Notes: a model not told the origin generated them from the sequence alone. A stretch of 64,000 nucleotides of DNA from Forficula auricularia (GCA_024734495.1 JALMQS010000055.1:8963652-9027651); one strand, 5' to 3'. Counted from the stretch's first letter, positions 32,582 through 44,689 are shown. A program made the numbers and translations.

Positions 32582-32992
32582 AAGAAAAATAAAACCGACT
32601 TCAAAAAAATTAAATGGAACAAATAAAATAATAAAACTCAAAAATAAAATAAAATACACTAAAATGTATAAAATAATTATCTAATTTAGTTACAACTAAA
32701 CTACGAATTATTAACATGAAATCACTTTTTAAAGTCGGTGCCAAACATATACATTTTATTAATCAAACTCGACTAATTTTACTTAGTACGATTGGCGGGT
32801 ACACTCGCTTATATAGTTTGTTTAGCACCGACTTCAAAAAGTGATTTCATGTTAATATTTCGTCGTTTAGTTTTAACTAAATTAGATAATTACTTTTATA
32901 CCTTTTAGTATATTTTATTTTATTTTTGAGTTTTATTATTTTATTTGTTGCATTTAATTTTTTTGAAGTCGGTTTTATTTTTTTTATAAAAA
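32582..32992. mobile_element. Palindromic MITE, copy 2
   Basis: Same arms as 24180-24482 (ATAAAACCGACTTCAAAAAA / TTTTTTGAAGTCGGTTTTAT) but with an extra AATAAAATAATAAAACTC block in both arms. Its loop is longer and unique (ACTTAGTACGATTGGCGGG). The extra block in both arms shows that gene conversion or hairpin replication keeps the arms alike. Confidence 0.8.
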
Positions 32993-33239
32993 TTATTTTT
33001 CTTTTTTCTTTTTAGTGATGTTATTAATAGTGACTTAATATAATACCTTGCATGCATCTCGTAAGAGAAAAGGTTGGGCGAATGAATCAGAAAATGATAA
33101 TAAAATTAAATTCATAAATATAAAAATTCTCTAGAAACGTTTTCGGGTTTTAAATGAAAGTTTTAAGATTGATTTTTTTATAAAATATTTTATTTATTAT
33201 AATTTCGATTATTTGATTATAACAATGGGATATTTACGT

Positions 33240-33500
33240 TAATTCATCATTGATGGTATCATCAGATCTTGATCAAATTAATATGGGACCACCCCTAAGG
33301 TACCCTCTTTCTAATATAAAAAGAATTATCGAAATCGGTTCATAAACAAAGAAGTTATGCCTAAACAAACATATCAAAAAAGGTCCAATACCAATGAAAA
33401 AAAAACTGGACCAATCGGAAACTAGACTGTACCCAATTAAAAAAAAATCATCATAATCGGTTCGCAATTGGCGAAGATATCAGGTATCATAGACACAAAA
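33240..33500 (-). repeat. Leader of the GAAGTCGGTTTTATTT repeat, copy 2
   Basis: Reverse copy of the blocks at 23870-24180, with GAACCGATTTCGATAATTC and TTTGATCAAGATCTGATG. The open frames across both copies arise from the shared repeat. Confidence 0.65.
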
Positions 33501-34010
33501 AAAATAAACTGCAACGGATCGTTGCTAAACTTTATCCAAATTCATTTGAAATATTAATATGTTTGTTCCTTTATTATTAATCAGATATCACTTGCAATTT
33601 GTAGTTCATATTGACATTAATTCAAAAATAATTCTCATTTAAGAGTCGAGGAATAACCATTCCACATTGGATTTTTGACATTTCGGTTATTATTGTAACC
33701 ATTGCTGAAGACATAGAGGAATCGACTTAAAATCAAAAATAGCCATCGATTCTCATCTAATACTTGAGGAATAACAATTCTACATTAGGTTTTTGACGTT
33801 TCGATTATTATTGGTAACCATTGGTGAAGACATGGAGGAATCGACTTAAAATCAAAAATAACGATCGATTCTCATCTAATACTAGAGGAATAACCTTATT
33901 GCATTCAATTTTTGATGTTTTGACCATTAATGGCAACCTCTATTGAAAACGTGGAAGTATCGACTTAAAATCAAAAAGACTAAATTCTTTTATGGCAAAC
34001 AACTCAAACT
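33500..34010 (+). repeat. Degenerate tandem repeat, second locus
   Basis: Leader AATAAACTGCAACGGATCG, then four units with GATTCTCATCTAATACTTGA, TTTTTGACGTTTCGATTATT and AAGACATGGAGGAATCGAC. Same array as 1410-1985, better preserved. Confidence 0.78.
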
Positions 34011-34019
34011 TGAATATAT

Positions 34020-34775
34020 CAAAATTACATAGAATTGTTTAAAAAAATACATACGTTAAATTATAAATGGTGAAATTATAATTACATTCTTGCTATCAGA
34101 GTTAATAATTATTATCTTTATAAACATTTATATTAAAATAAAAAATGTCTACAAATCCGATCCGGATAATTTGGATAAATTAGGGCCGGATAAACGAAAT
34201 TTTACTATATTTAAACAAATAAATAAATAATGCCCAAATAATCAGAACATTTCTGACCGTCTACCTATCTTTGTAAATTCCAACCTATTTAAGAGGAGGA
34301 AAAACAGTAGTTTTTTTAGAACAAGGAGTACTACGTGTTAACAGATGTCTTCACCCTTCTTTTTATTCATTCAGAACATTAAAAACTTTTTAAATAAAAG
34401 ATAGTATAATCCCTTATTGTGAAAGAGCTAAAATAATAAAATATTTTTTCCCTTGTCTAATTCAAATTTTAGGATCCCCAACTCAATTAGAAATATAATA
34501 AAACATCAACCATGTATCATAACTATTTTATCAGCCGTCTCCTCTGCTCGATTAAGGATTTGTGTCCGAAATAATAAGATGGTTTCATTCACAGACAATT
34601 AAACACAGTGTAGTTGATGGTTGAAAAACGAAAACAGCACACTCAAACTATTGGAGGGATTTTGTCCGATGGCCAAATTTATTCGCTACTAAATTCCCGG
34701 ACCCTCTCTTCTGTTTATGTTGTTATGACCTGCTACTCTGGACTCGGATTAGCGAATTATCGTAAGACTAGATCT
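34020..34775. other. AT-rich interval
   Basis: No recognised feature. Confidence 0.35.
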
Positions 34776-34779
34776 ATAA

Positions 34780-35350
34780 AATCATAATGGAATTAAACCC
34801 CAGGCTAGGGTAGTTGATGACCCGGAGTCGATAGCAGTTTTCGTTTTCGGGCAAAGCTCTGAAGACGCTAAGTGGCTGAAGTGGCAGCAGTACGCTGGAA
34901 CTCGAAGAGTTAGATAAAGTTTAATTGAGCGGGGCGGGTGGACATCAGTTTCGGGATGATTTAATTCTGGGGGCATTTAACGGAGAGAACTGGGAATTAT
35001 TCCCCCCTGTGCATTCACTTTGTGTCTATGCAAATGCTCTCCGGGCTCAATCAGACTGTATTGTCTCAGCGCACTTTGGCGGGTGCCAACTACACACAAG
35101 CGGGGGCGAAATCTGCAAGACAAAAGATGACCATTACCCCGAAATGGCCCGCAAGGAACGCGTTCACCCCTTTCGGGTTTAAATGGAGTCATCATTATTT
35201 GTGTGCAAACTGGGTGGAGTGCTGGTCTGGTTGGTGCCGGGCCATTCTCGCAATTGCCGTCATTGCTTGGGAAAACAATTAACGCCACCATCAGATGCAG
35301 ATTTCGGAAATGGAATTATTCTAAAGGACGCGGAGAAAATTGAATTAAGA
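34780..35350. other. Less AT-rich unique region, possible conserved non-coding DNA or exon
   Basis: Composition here is close to balanced, with no repeat partner in the window. Overlapping open frames exist on both strands, which suggests low stop density from GC content and not a real gene. TTTAATTGAGCGGGGCGGGTG and TATGCAAATGCTC (an octamer-type ATGCAAAT) are visible. No splice-consistent coding model was found. Confidence 0.3.
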
Positions 35351-35589
35351 ATCGATCTACGAACGGAGTTTTTTTGTTTTTTTTGAGCAAAATTTTTATT
35401 TACAAAATTAAATTTAGAATCGAGGCTCGATTATCAGCTGGTATACCAAATAACATTATTAAAAATATGCGTGAGAAATTTGTATTTAATTGAATGTAAT
35501 GGAAAGCAGCCCAGAGGTAGTGAGGAAAGAAAAAATTAACACATATCAAATAAGGTGTAATTTATTGGAATCCTTCCTCCTTTCCTTTC

Positions 35590-35632
35590 AAACCGACGTT
35601 TCGGAGGATTTTTCCCTCCTTCTTCAGGGTTT
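35590..35632 (-). ncRNA. Hammerhead ribozyme-like motif, class B, well paired
   Basis: On the minus strand helix I AAACC (35632-35628) pairs with GGTTT (35594-35590). The core CTGAAGA (35627-35621) is followed by helix II GGAGG...CCTCC, GAAA (35602-35599), a C-G step and TC (35596-35595). All invariant positions are present. It lies in a repeat with leader and tail like those of 43793-44282. Confidence 0.72.
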
Positions 35633-36299
35633 CAAAGGGTCAATGAATGAAACAAATAAAAAGTTTCCTTCTTCTCTCCACAGTAGTGTTCAAAAACTTT
35701 CTTCATTTTTAACAAAGGCATAGAAAAACAATTTTTTTTCCTCCTTTTCTTAATTAGATGATTGAATTTAATATTTATATTCAATATATACCAGTGGCGT
35801 GGGGTCCATGTGGATGCGGGTCATCCCTAAAATTTCAAACATTCAGAGTATTTTCATGACTTCAAAATTTCAGGAAGGTCTTTAAATTTCAAATTATTAT
35901 CCGTTATTTCAAATATTTCTATAAAAAACATTTTTTGTTTAGAAAAATATATTGGTTCTCGAAATGAAATAAAATTGTTGAATAGTTTCAAGGGGATATT
36001 AAATCCATCCTGATTTATAAATTTGTATCTTTTAAATCCTTATTATTAAATGAAACCCTGTTAAGTTAATGACCTATGAGTTTGTTATGTGTATTGTGTA
36101 TAAACATGTATTAAAACAATATCCATCCATATATTCTTTTAACAAATTCGTGTGTAAATCTATTTAATCCAATTTTTCGTACGTAGTCCAAGGCGCTCAT
36201 AAAACACACATAAACAATGATATATGTACAAACATGTCTTTTTTAAGCCATTCCCGCCCCCTCTTAATTTATTTGTTATTTTTATGACACCCCTATTTG

Positions 36300-36500
36300 T
36301 GATAATGCAATATTTGTTTTTCCAAGTTATTGCCGAATTAATTAAATGCGAGTTGTATTAAAGGTTTTACGATACGGCCAAGCGAAAGGTTAGTGAGGTT
36401 TTCGTACTATGCAAATGACATATTCGGTTGCATACTTGGACGGAGTTTATATCAGTCGGACGGAAGACTCGTTTATGACTTGAAATGGGCGCAAAATGAT
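36300..36500. promoter_or_regulatory. Possible conserved regulatory stretch
   Basis: Unique, less AT-rich text with clustered candidate homeodomain or POU sites: GAATTAATTAAATG, GTTTTACGATAC and CTATGCAAATGAC. Only motif resemblance supports this. Confidence 0.2.
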
Positions 36501-36504
36501 CTAT

Positions 36505-37005
36505 TAAAACGAACAAATTAACTTTTCTAATTACTCTTAGAATAATTTTATAAGCAATTTTGTTAAATTATATGAGATCCTATTTAGTAATAGCTAGATA
36601 GATAGTTGCGCACATTACATTTTTAATGAAGCAGGTAATAAATTTATTAAATTTTAATATACTTACTCATACATTTATAATAGCAAAAAATTCTACCTAA
36701 CAAATTAACGTTTTACAAAATATTAAAGCGTATTTTAGCAATATGATTGGTACTCTATCTCGATATAAGTAAATAAAACTACAGAATAAATAATATATTT
36801 AAGAAATTATAATTATCATTAAATATCAATTAATTAATAATATACATTATTTAAAATTAGTAAATTATCTTAGTCTTTAATTTTAGTTTTGGTATAAACA
36901 TAAAAATCTACAAAATTACTTATCCAAATTTGAAAAAATAAAAGTTTACAACATTTGATAGTAAACAGCAAGATATGAAATAGGTGGGCGGTTAATTGTG
37001 CCGCT
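36505..37005. other. AT-rich interval
   Basis: No gene is visible. Confidence 0.35.
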
Positions 37006-37029
37006 GAGTGTATATATTATTTATTTGTT

Positions 37030-37071
37030 TGAGACTATAGTTTCGTAGACTTGGCTTTCATCATCAGTCTT
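37030..37071 (-). ncRNA. Hammerhead-like motif, class A, core complete
   Basis: Minus strand: CTGATGA (37067-37061), weakened helix II (AAAGCC-AAG-TCTAC, partly mispaired), GAAA (37044-37041), CTATAG, TC (37034-37033). Confidence 0.62.
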
Positions 37072-37170
37072 TTTTTAATTATAAATATTTGACTAGCTTG
37101 TCTGCTAATAAAAACAAATTTTCAATTTCCACGCGATATTGGCTCCATGAAAAATAATATACTATAATTA

Positions 37171-37215
37171 AAAAAAGACTGATGATAAAGGGAAAGCCTT
37201 CGAAACTATAGTCTT
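37171..37215 (+). ncRNA. Hammerhead ribozyme-like motif, class A, core complete
   Basis: CTGATGA (37179-37185), helix II AAGG...CCTT, GAAA (37202-37205), CTATAG (37206-37211), TC (37212-37213). Partner of the minus-strand motif just upstream. Confidence 0.7.
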
Positions 37216-37399
37216 AAACAAATAAATAATATATATATATATGTATAAATATAGGTATCTATATTTAATAAATATCTCTGTATGTTTATTTGCATCAAGC
37301 AGAGGACAACCTCTCTGTTTCTCTTTATGATTCAACAACTCTGCTTACTCTCTGCAAAATAAAATCTTTTCAATAGAATTAATTAATATCTTTTTAATT

Positions 37400-38310
37400 T
37401 ATTTAAATATTTTTTAACTCTGAAATTAATTTAATTTTGTTTGTCTATTTTTCTGGCGATCTCCTGAACCTTCTGCTGTTTCTGATTGCCATCCTTCATC
37501 CATCGATTTTCTTCTTTGGCTTACAGACTGCAATGTGAGTTAACCATTTATTATAGCATGCCGTTAGTTTTAATTATTAGATTTCGTTTTTCAAAGGGCT
37601 TTATAATTTTTTAGGTAGCAGCTAGATTTTTTTAGAACCAATAGGATGTTCTCTTTCAGCTTTAGTTCTTTTATTAATAATCTAATAATTAACATGCATT
37701 TCTTTTCAATCATGAATAATTATTTACTTGTATTTTTGTTTTCACGATTTTTATTAAAGTTTAAACTTAATTTGTAAATATAAAAATAATCAGAAATTTA
37801 GTAAAATATAAATTTTAAATTAAATTATTATTTTAATTTGTTTTCTTTTTTTATTAAAATTGAAATAGAAGATTAAAAACTTGATATTATTAAATTTAAA
37901 TATTTTTACTGAGATTTTAAATATAGTTGAGGGATTTCAGAGCCCCCTTTTTTACTAGTCTCATGAAAAGATGAAACGACTTCGGATGGATTCATCTTCC
38001 TCTTCAAAAAGTAAGACATTTTTAGCGACTGTAATTTAAAAAAGTTGAAGCGATGAACTTTAAATATTTGCTTACTGGTAGTATCCCCCCAGCTTCATCG
38101 CCTCGCCCACCGTGGGATCATCATCGCCATCATTAATAAGTAAAAAATTTAGCTACTATAGGTTGAATTTGTGTAAATTGAAATTCGGTTGAAATAACAT
38201 TTTTCGATTAATTAAAATAAATTCAAAATTCTAGACAATTCTCATTTTAGATAGATATAGATATAAAAATAGATTTAGAAATTGGGAGGGTTAAATTAGA
38301 AAAAACATTT
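37400..38310. other. AT-rich interval
   Basis: 37440-37560 (GCGATCTCCTGAACCTTCTG) resembles 41070-41160 (AGCTCATCTTCTTAACCTTC), a diverged repeat pair that follows the class A tail in the first case. No gene seen. Confidence 0.35.
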
Positions 38311-38314
38311 TTAA

Positions 38315-38752
38315 ACAAAGAAAAATATTTATAATATTTATAATATCTAAGAAACTGGCTTTATTGGAAATATAATTTTATGCCATTAATGTTAGAATAT
38401 GATTTCGGCCATGTGGCCGCCGCAACTGGCGCATAGATGGACCAATCTGGATTTCCAATTTTCACACACTTTTCGTAGCAATTGCGGCCGTACTTTCGCC
38501 AATAATTCGCCGAATGTTGTGTTCCAAGTGTTCAATCCTCTCGGCGTAGACAAATGACTTGACATGTAGTTTATCTACACGCTGCGAAAAGTGTGGGAAA
38601 ATTGGAAATCCAGATTGCGCCATCTACGCGCCAGCCGCGGCGGCCACATGGCCAAAATCATATTAAAACATTAATGGCATAAAATTATCTTTCCAATAAA
38701 GCCAGTTTCTTAGATATTACAAATATTGATGTTAAAAATATTTTTCTTTGTT
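38315..38752. mobile_element. Palindromic MITE with GC-rich inner arms
   Basis: Left AAGAAACTGGCTTTATTGGA and right CCAATAAAGCCAGTTTCTTA are perfect complements. The arms run about 180 bp and include GGCCATGTGGCCGCCGC against GCGGCGGCCACATGGCC. The loop holds CAATCCTCTCGGCGTAGAC. No coding sequence is present. Confidence 0.8.
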
Positions 38753-39049
38753 TTATTTTAATTTAAAGTTGTGAACCTCTAAAAAAATACCCGTTACAAT
38801 TAGGTATCTACTAGTATAGCTAAAAAATGTGTGTTGATATATTATTTTTTTCAAATTTTATAATTAGACAATAAATAGTCAGCGAGTGGTGAAGCGCGAC
38901 CTAATATCGTGTACACCTACTTCCACTTCCACTTTCATTTTAGATGTTGGTGCATTATCTAATGAATTCCAAAATAATTTCACATAATTTCAAAGAGGTA
39001 TACACCTAATTCCAATCGCGGTTACCCTCTCTATAGTCAGTATATAAAG

Positions 39050-39320
39050 TAATGAAAATTTAAAAAGTTTAAAAACATAAAAACTCTAGGAATATTTCAC
39101 AAAATTAAAAGACAAGATACTTATTAGCATGACTATGTATATTTCGGGGTACAAGCCCATCTTCTGGAGTCCAAAGAGAAAACTGATATTTAGAGTCATA
39201 CTAATAAGAATCTTTTCTTTTATTTTTGTGAAACTTACATAGAATTTTTATATTTTTAAATTTTAATTACTTTATTAAAATATGTTTCACCAAGAACCTA
39301 CACCATTCTCCCATAATAAA
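39050..39320. mobile_element. Class C ribozyme palindrome with tail
   Basis: Arms CACAAAATTAAAAGACAAG and CTTTTCTTTTATTTTTGTG, with TTATTAGCATGACT against AGTCATACTAATAA. The tail ATATGTTTCACCAAGAACCT is shared with 15411-15450. The minus-strand motif at 39136-39168 (CAGAAGA ... GGG/CCC ... GAAA, TATA, CA) is degenerate. Confidence 0.65.
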
Positions 39321-39626
39321 ATAGTATGATTATCTTTATTTAAAATATTTTTAAAAAAAGGCTTTTAAAATGCCTTTCAATTTTCAATTTATGGATATCT
39401 GATTCTACAAATAATGTAAACCAATAATTGTTTTTCGACCCACTATAAGCTGGCCCCTACACCAATTTAAACACCCAAACACATACTTTCAAAAAATAAA
39501 CTATTTTTACCTAGGAACTGACTAAATGGGAAGAAAGCTTTTCACATTAATTTTATGTTTTCATTTGCAATTTTTATTTTAAGTTAAATACTTTTACTAA
39601 ACACTCCAATTGTTTTTCCTCTAGAG

Positions 39627-40781
39627 CAGGGGTCGGGAAACTCGGGGTAAATTACCCCAAATGGGGTAAAAATGAAACTATCTGGGGTAAAAAGGACATT
39701 TTTTAAATTTTATTTTATAAACTATTATAGTATTGTTAGTTTGATACCTTTTCCAGGAATTCAAAATCTTAAAATTAATAAAAGTTAAAAAAAAATATAA
39801 AAACATTAATAAAAGTTATGCATTTTTTGTCATGATGAGTGTTGGTGTATTTTTTCTTTTTAAAAAGCAGTCAGTTAAACCCGGCAAGAAATCGGCTGAA
39901 TGCCGAGGATTGTATTCAAATTGCGCTCATGTCAAAAAGTCCTAATTTGGAAGTTATTTTGGCAAAAATGAAACAACATAATTTTTCTAAAACGTAAAAG
40001 CGTTTGAATTATGTTAATGTTTACAATTTTTATTTACTTAAAGAGAGTTTTCATGTAAATTCCAATTAATTCAATAAATAATAAATAAGTGCCTGGAGCA
40101 CCGAGCGATGCTCGGTAACTTTTTGCTTCTAAATAGCTTAAGTTTCAAATTTCAAGGCTCTTCGAATTTTCCGAAAACGAGATATGAACGATTAAAATAT
40201 TTGTTTTCCGACATGACTAATTTACCCCTTCCCTTATTTTGACCCATTTAAATCATGAAGAAGGAGGTATTATCCTTCGAATTGTCGGATTTTTTAAGAG
40301 AATAAAATTGATATTCTATTAAATTATTTTATGGAAAAATACCTTTATTTAATCAAATTGGCAAATTCTAATATATAATAACATTTGTAATGATCTATTA
40401 GTGCAATTTAAAATAAAAAAACCAATTAATTTTATTAAAAATAAATTGAAAGAAATGTAATTATGAATTATTATTCCAACAACCACCTGTGAATAATTAT
40501 TTCAATTAACAAAAAACCCATCAAAAACAACTTAGCCGAAGATGAGAACTTCATAGATCGAATTGTCAACACAAAAACCCGCCTAACCCGTGAATTTCAT
40601 CCAAATCGTTAGAGCCGTTTTTCGACAAACCGATTCTAAATATATATACAAGAATTACTCGTTTAATATAAAAAGATAAGATACATATACCTTGCTTTTT
40701 TTTGCTTTTCATGTAGGGGTAATAGCGACCTATGAAAAAATATTTTGAGGTAATAGCTAAAAAATAATTCCCCGACCTCTG
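39627..40781. mobile_element. hAT-type element remnant with nested insertion
   Basis: Left end CAGGGGTCGGGAAACTCGGG and reversed right end CAGAGGTCGGGGAATTATTT are matching inverted termini. Flanks CTCTAGAG and CTCAGAGA are TSD-like only with one gap. GGGGTAAAAATGAAAC near the left end is typical of the related ends at 5331 and 15904. The middle is replaced by another repeat (40083-40680). No transposase frame remains. Confidence 0.6.
40083..40680. repeat. Insect-type dispersed repeat within the hAT remnant
   Basis: Starts near GAGCACCGAGCGATGCTCGG. It includes AACGAGATATGAACGATTAA (matching 8190-8215 in reverse) and ends with AGAATTACTCGTTTAATATA. Ends of the type AAGAATTGCTCGTTTA are widespread in insect genomes. 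A degenerate class B hammerhead relic (ATGAAGA...TCCTTC GAATTGTC) lies at 40254-40287. Confidence 0.55.
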
Positions 40782-40799
40782 CTCAGAGAGTGTCTGCCT

Positions 40800-42210
40800 A
40801 GTGTTTCGATTCAATATACAAGTACACAAAGGATTGGTTCAACTCTTTGAGATGATTCGTTACTATAACGGTAAGCTATCGTTTATCTATATTAATTTTA
40901 TTTTCATTGAATTAATATTTTCATGATCTCATTTCCGCCCCTCTTTTATTTTGATTCCCACCACACATACATTAAAAATAATTTGAATCATCTTTAAATA
41001 AATTAACTCATTTAGTGATTTTTTTATATATTTCTTAACTATGAAATTAATTTAAATTTGTTCCTGTTTTTCAGCTCATCTTCTTAACCTTCTGCTGCTT
41101 CTTATCTTCATCCTTCATACATGGATGTTCTTTGGCTTTCAGACTGCATGTTAGTAAACCATTCTTTAAAGCATGGCTTTAGTTTTAGTTTTTAAATTTC
41201 GTTTTTTTAAGAGGTCTAAGTATACTTTTTTAGAAAGCTAACTTTTTATTAAAACCAATAGGTTGTACTTTTTAAACCTTGAATTTGACTTAACTCAGTG
41301 TTTCACAACGTAGGGGGCAAAATGATTTTAAAGTGGGGCAACAGTGTACCGATTCTTGAAAATGCATCAATTTCTTTAAGATTAAAGGTACATTGTATGA
41401 AATACTAGTTTTCTAAAGCTTTGTCCCGCCCATCCTTTGTGAACCTTCCCGGACACGCGACCCCTGTTCCAGACCGGTGACCAAACAAGGCCTTATAAAA
41501 TTTTAAATTATAATATACTATTAACAAATAACAAAAACATGCAACAAAAGTAGTTGAAATTTTAATATTTTATTATTATTCAATTTTTTTACTTTATACC
41601 TACTATATATCTAAATTCGAATTAAATAAAATCTATTTCCAATCCAATCTTTAAAATGCTTATAATAAATAAATAAATTCATATAATAATATTGATTAAA
41701 AAAAACTACCCTATTCCGAAAAAAATCGTTTTCAATCAATTAGAGTCACGAATTATTTTCACCCTAAAATGTTCTCCTATATAATAAAACAGATTTTGTT
41801 TATATATTTTTTTCACGAACTATTTTTAAAACGCTATGCAATTTCATTTGGAGAATCATTATCCGATACAATAAATAATAGATAATGATATCTAAACAGC
41901 GGTTGTACATAATTTCAGAGAAGGGCAGGTCGAAGGACATGGAAAAGAAGCCGTAATTAAAAAGCTGGTAGTTGGTCGTAGAACAATGCTTCTTCTGGTT
42001 CTCACGACGCCAGTGACTCATGCATTGTTCGTTAATAATTTTATTATATTAAGTACAAGCCGGTCCAGAAAAAATCAACTATCAAAGGAATTAAATCAAT
42101 AATATATTATAATTTTATAAAGATTCACATTTAATGTGAAATAAGTAACCTAGAATCCTTAACTCATAGTAAATCAATATTAAATATAATATTTATTTAC
42201 TCTTATCTTT
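40800..42210. other. AT-rich interval
   Basis: CAGTGTTTCACAACGTAGGG at 41297 resembles a hAT end. Otherwise nothing is recognised. Confidence 0.35.
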
Positions 42211-42214
42211 ATTA

Positions 42215-42260
42215 AAGATGTTTCACCTTGCAACAACACCACAATCTCTACTAATTATAA
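42215..42260 (+). repeat. Class C tail fragment
   Basis: TTTATTAAAGATGTTTCACC then CAACAACACC, the tail shared with 15411-15450, here without the ribozyme part. Confidence 0.5.
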
Positions 42261-42389
42261 TTTTATACCTTTGTTAGTTCACTTTAGAATTTCGAAGTTA
42301 TTTCGAAGAAGACATAGATGCTGGAACTTCGTTGTCCTTATATCTTTTTGTCTGTCGTCTCAGTCACAGGCTTGCAAATTTTAAATGAT

Positions 42390-43700
42390 CTATAACATAT
42401 TTAAAATTAAGGTTTTGTATGTACATTGGTCCAAATCGCCTTCAATTTTGGATGCACACGTTTCAAGCAGTATCAAAGGAAACAGCTTAAATATTCTGTT
42501 TTCTGTCTGTCCGCGCAATTTCCTTACTACTTGGCATAAAAACGGCTGGAGATATTCTTATGAAATTTTGTATTTGGATCAGATGTCTTCTAACTTAAAA
42601 TCTAAGCTATAGAATATTTTAATATTTTGACCCCAAAAGGGGGTTTTGGGGGGTCAATAATGGAAATTATAAAATAACACATATACTATTAACTATACAG
42701 TAAATTCTTTCAGATCCAAAGTTGTAGAGGATGTGGTTTTTGACAACTTGTGTTTAAAAAATCCTCAAAAGCCCACCCAAAAGAGGGAGGGTCAAAAAAA
42801 TGATCAGAGTTAATGGAAGAGGAGAGAGTCCAGAGAACATGTATAGGGTTGGCTGGGTGAATGATGAGGCATTGGAGGACAAAACTGGTTCAGGTTAAAT
42901 GATTGTTGTTTCATACTCCATACAGGTGCTGAGGAAGCCCCATGGGAGTAGTTGGGATGGGGCAGTGCCCCCTACAAAATTAATTGCCCCCCCCCCTTAG
43001 GAAAATCGAAACTCCATTATTACCAGGCATCACTTTGTATTTCTTATTAAATTATTTCGTTACTTCCGAAATTTCTCGATTCTACTAAAAAGTAGGTTGA
43101 TCTCTAATCGGATTATCAAAATTGAAACCTTGTGGTGGCTAATAAGCTGGCCGTCAGGCCCCCTAGGTAAACTCCCTAACTACACCAATTTGGAAGCTTC
43201 AGAGAATTAAAAAAAATTGAGGCTCAAGCGCATATTTTAATAGATTCGGAACTACTTGAAATTTAGTGTGAAGTTTAGTTTTAAGACGTAAATACTTACT
43301 GAGAAAGTTTTTTTTAATCAATTTTTAAAGATGTGTAATAACAGAAGACTTGTAAAGTTAAAGTATTCATCCGGTTTCATTTTTACAGGAATTAGTGGGT
43401 CTAAAATTTTGTATACACTTTATTTTTTGTGGGTGACATTTTGTTGATGTAATCAATATAATGAGTACAAATTTTTAAATTAAAATTCTGGATTGAAATA
43501 AGTGAAACAAACACAAAAATATTTTCACTTCGTGTCATCCCTAAAGACTGGGACATTGACACCCTCCTCGCCTTATTACACCACTTCCCCACAAACAGGT
43601 TTACTTACTTAATATTAAAAGATATGAAGGAGACGCATACCAATGATAAATAAAAACCAAATTCGAATAAAATAGTTTACTAGAACGTCATTTTCAATTT
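42390..43700. other. Interval with diverged repeats, no gene
   Basis: 42480-42620 (TCTGTCTGTCCGCGCAATTT, AAACGGCTGGAGATATTC) is the sort of text found in dispersed insect repeats; its open frame lacks any domain. Short C and G runs lie near 42640 and 42985. Confidence 0.35.
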
Positions 43701-43792
43701 TTTTTAACCTGGCATTTAGGAGTGCATTCCTTCATTCAGGTCTTAAAAGAGTCAATTAATGAAGCTTGAAACATCCCCTTCATATCTCCTAG

Positions 43793-44282
43793 GATATATA
43801 CTAGTAGTATGTATATACCATAAATTTCGAATAAAATAATGTATTGGAAAGTCATTTTTATTTTACGAGTATTCAAAAAAACGATGTTTAGAACGATTTT
43901 TCGTCCTTCTTCAGAAATTAAAAGGGTCAATGAAGAAAACTTGTAACCATCTCCTTCTTGTCTCATTTTAGAGTAATTTTTTTGAGTTTCCATTAACATC
44001 AAAAGAATTTTCACTGTTAAAGTTTTACTGTTAATTTTCTCTGTTAAAGCTTTTAACAGTGACAATTCTTTTGATGTTAATGGAAACTCGAAAAATTTCT
44101 CTAAAATGAGACAAGAAGGAGATGGTTACAAGTTTTCCCTCATTGACCATTTTAATTTCTGAAGGACTAAATATCGTTCTAAACATCGTTTTTTTGAATA
44201 CTCTTAAAATAAAATTGGCTTTCCAACACATTATTTTATTCGAAATTTATGGTATATACATATAATACTACTAGTATATATC
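43793..44282. mobile_element. 490-bp class B palindrome
   Basis: Arms of about 226 bp (43793-44018 and 44058-44282) end in GATATATACTAGTAGTATG and its complement. A loop of about 40 bases contains GTTTTACTGTTAATTTTCTC. The hammerhead-like remnants in both arms (minus near 43880-43915, plus near 44153-44190) read TAAACATC where GAAACGTC is expected. The open frames here are by-products of the palindrome. Confidence 0.8.
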
Positions 44283-44689
44283 ATTGGCTACATCTTCACC
44301 AACAGGCAGCCAGTCTCCAACACAACATTTCTAATAACTTATTACTAATTATATTTGTTGTTATTTTCATTTTTTTATTTACATTGTGAGTCTAGGTATT
44401 ATATTTTTAATTTAATATTGTAAATCATTGCTCAATAAATTTTTGGCACTTGGGTTCCATTCACGAGTTGGCTACATCCCATCTGACATTTAAACAATTT
44501 ATCTATAATTTATAATAAGATCTTTAAATGAAGAGATAACAATCTATTTGATTTTTGACTTTATCAATGCAAAGCATAAATTATTTTAATCTCTGGGGCA
44601 ATCGTGACTTAAAGGGTCTCATGTAAAGACTACAGAACATAGATTGATTGCTTTGTAGTATTCAATTAAGTTGAATATTAGCACGAGTT

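Larger units (their letters stand above)
37009..37375. mobile_element. Class A ribozyme element, head-to-head pair plus tail
   Basis: Motifs at 37030-37071 (minus) and 37171-37215 (plus) face away from a 100-bp centre. The flanks ATTATTTATTTGTTTGAGAC and its complement CTTAAACAAATAAATAAT extend the palindrome. The class A tail (TTTATTTGCATCAAGCAGAG, then TCTTTATGATTCAACAACTC) ends the element at about 37375. Confidence 0.75.

Noticed and set aside
34925..35386. Several overlapping open frames on both strands
   Set aside because: Mutual overlap in all frames reflects low stop density in a GC-richer stretch; no domain or splice-consistent model emerged.
43736..44231. Open frames of 109 and 66 residues on the minus strand
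   Set aside because: They lie across the arms of the 490-bp palindrome and lack domains; both arms produce similar frames.
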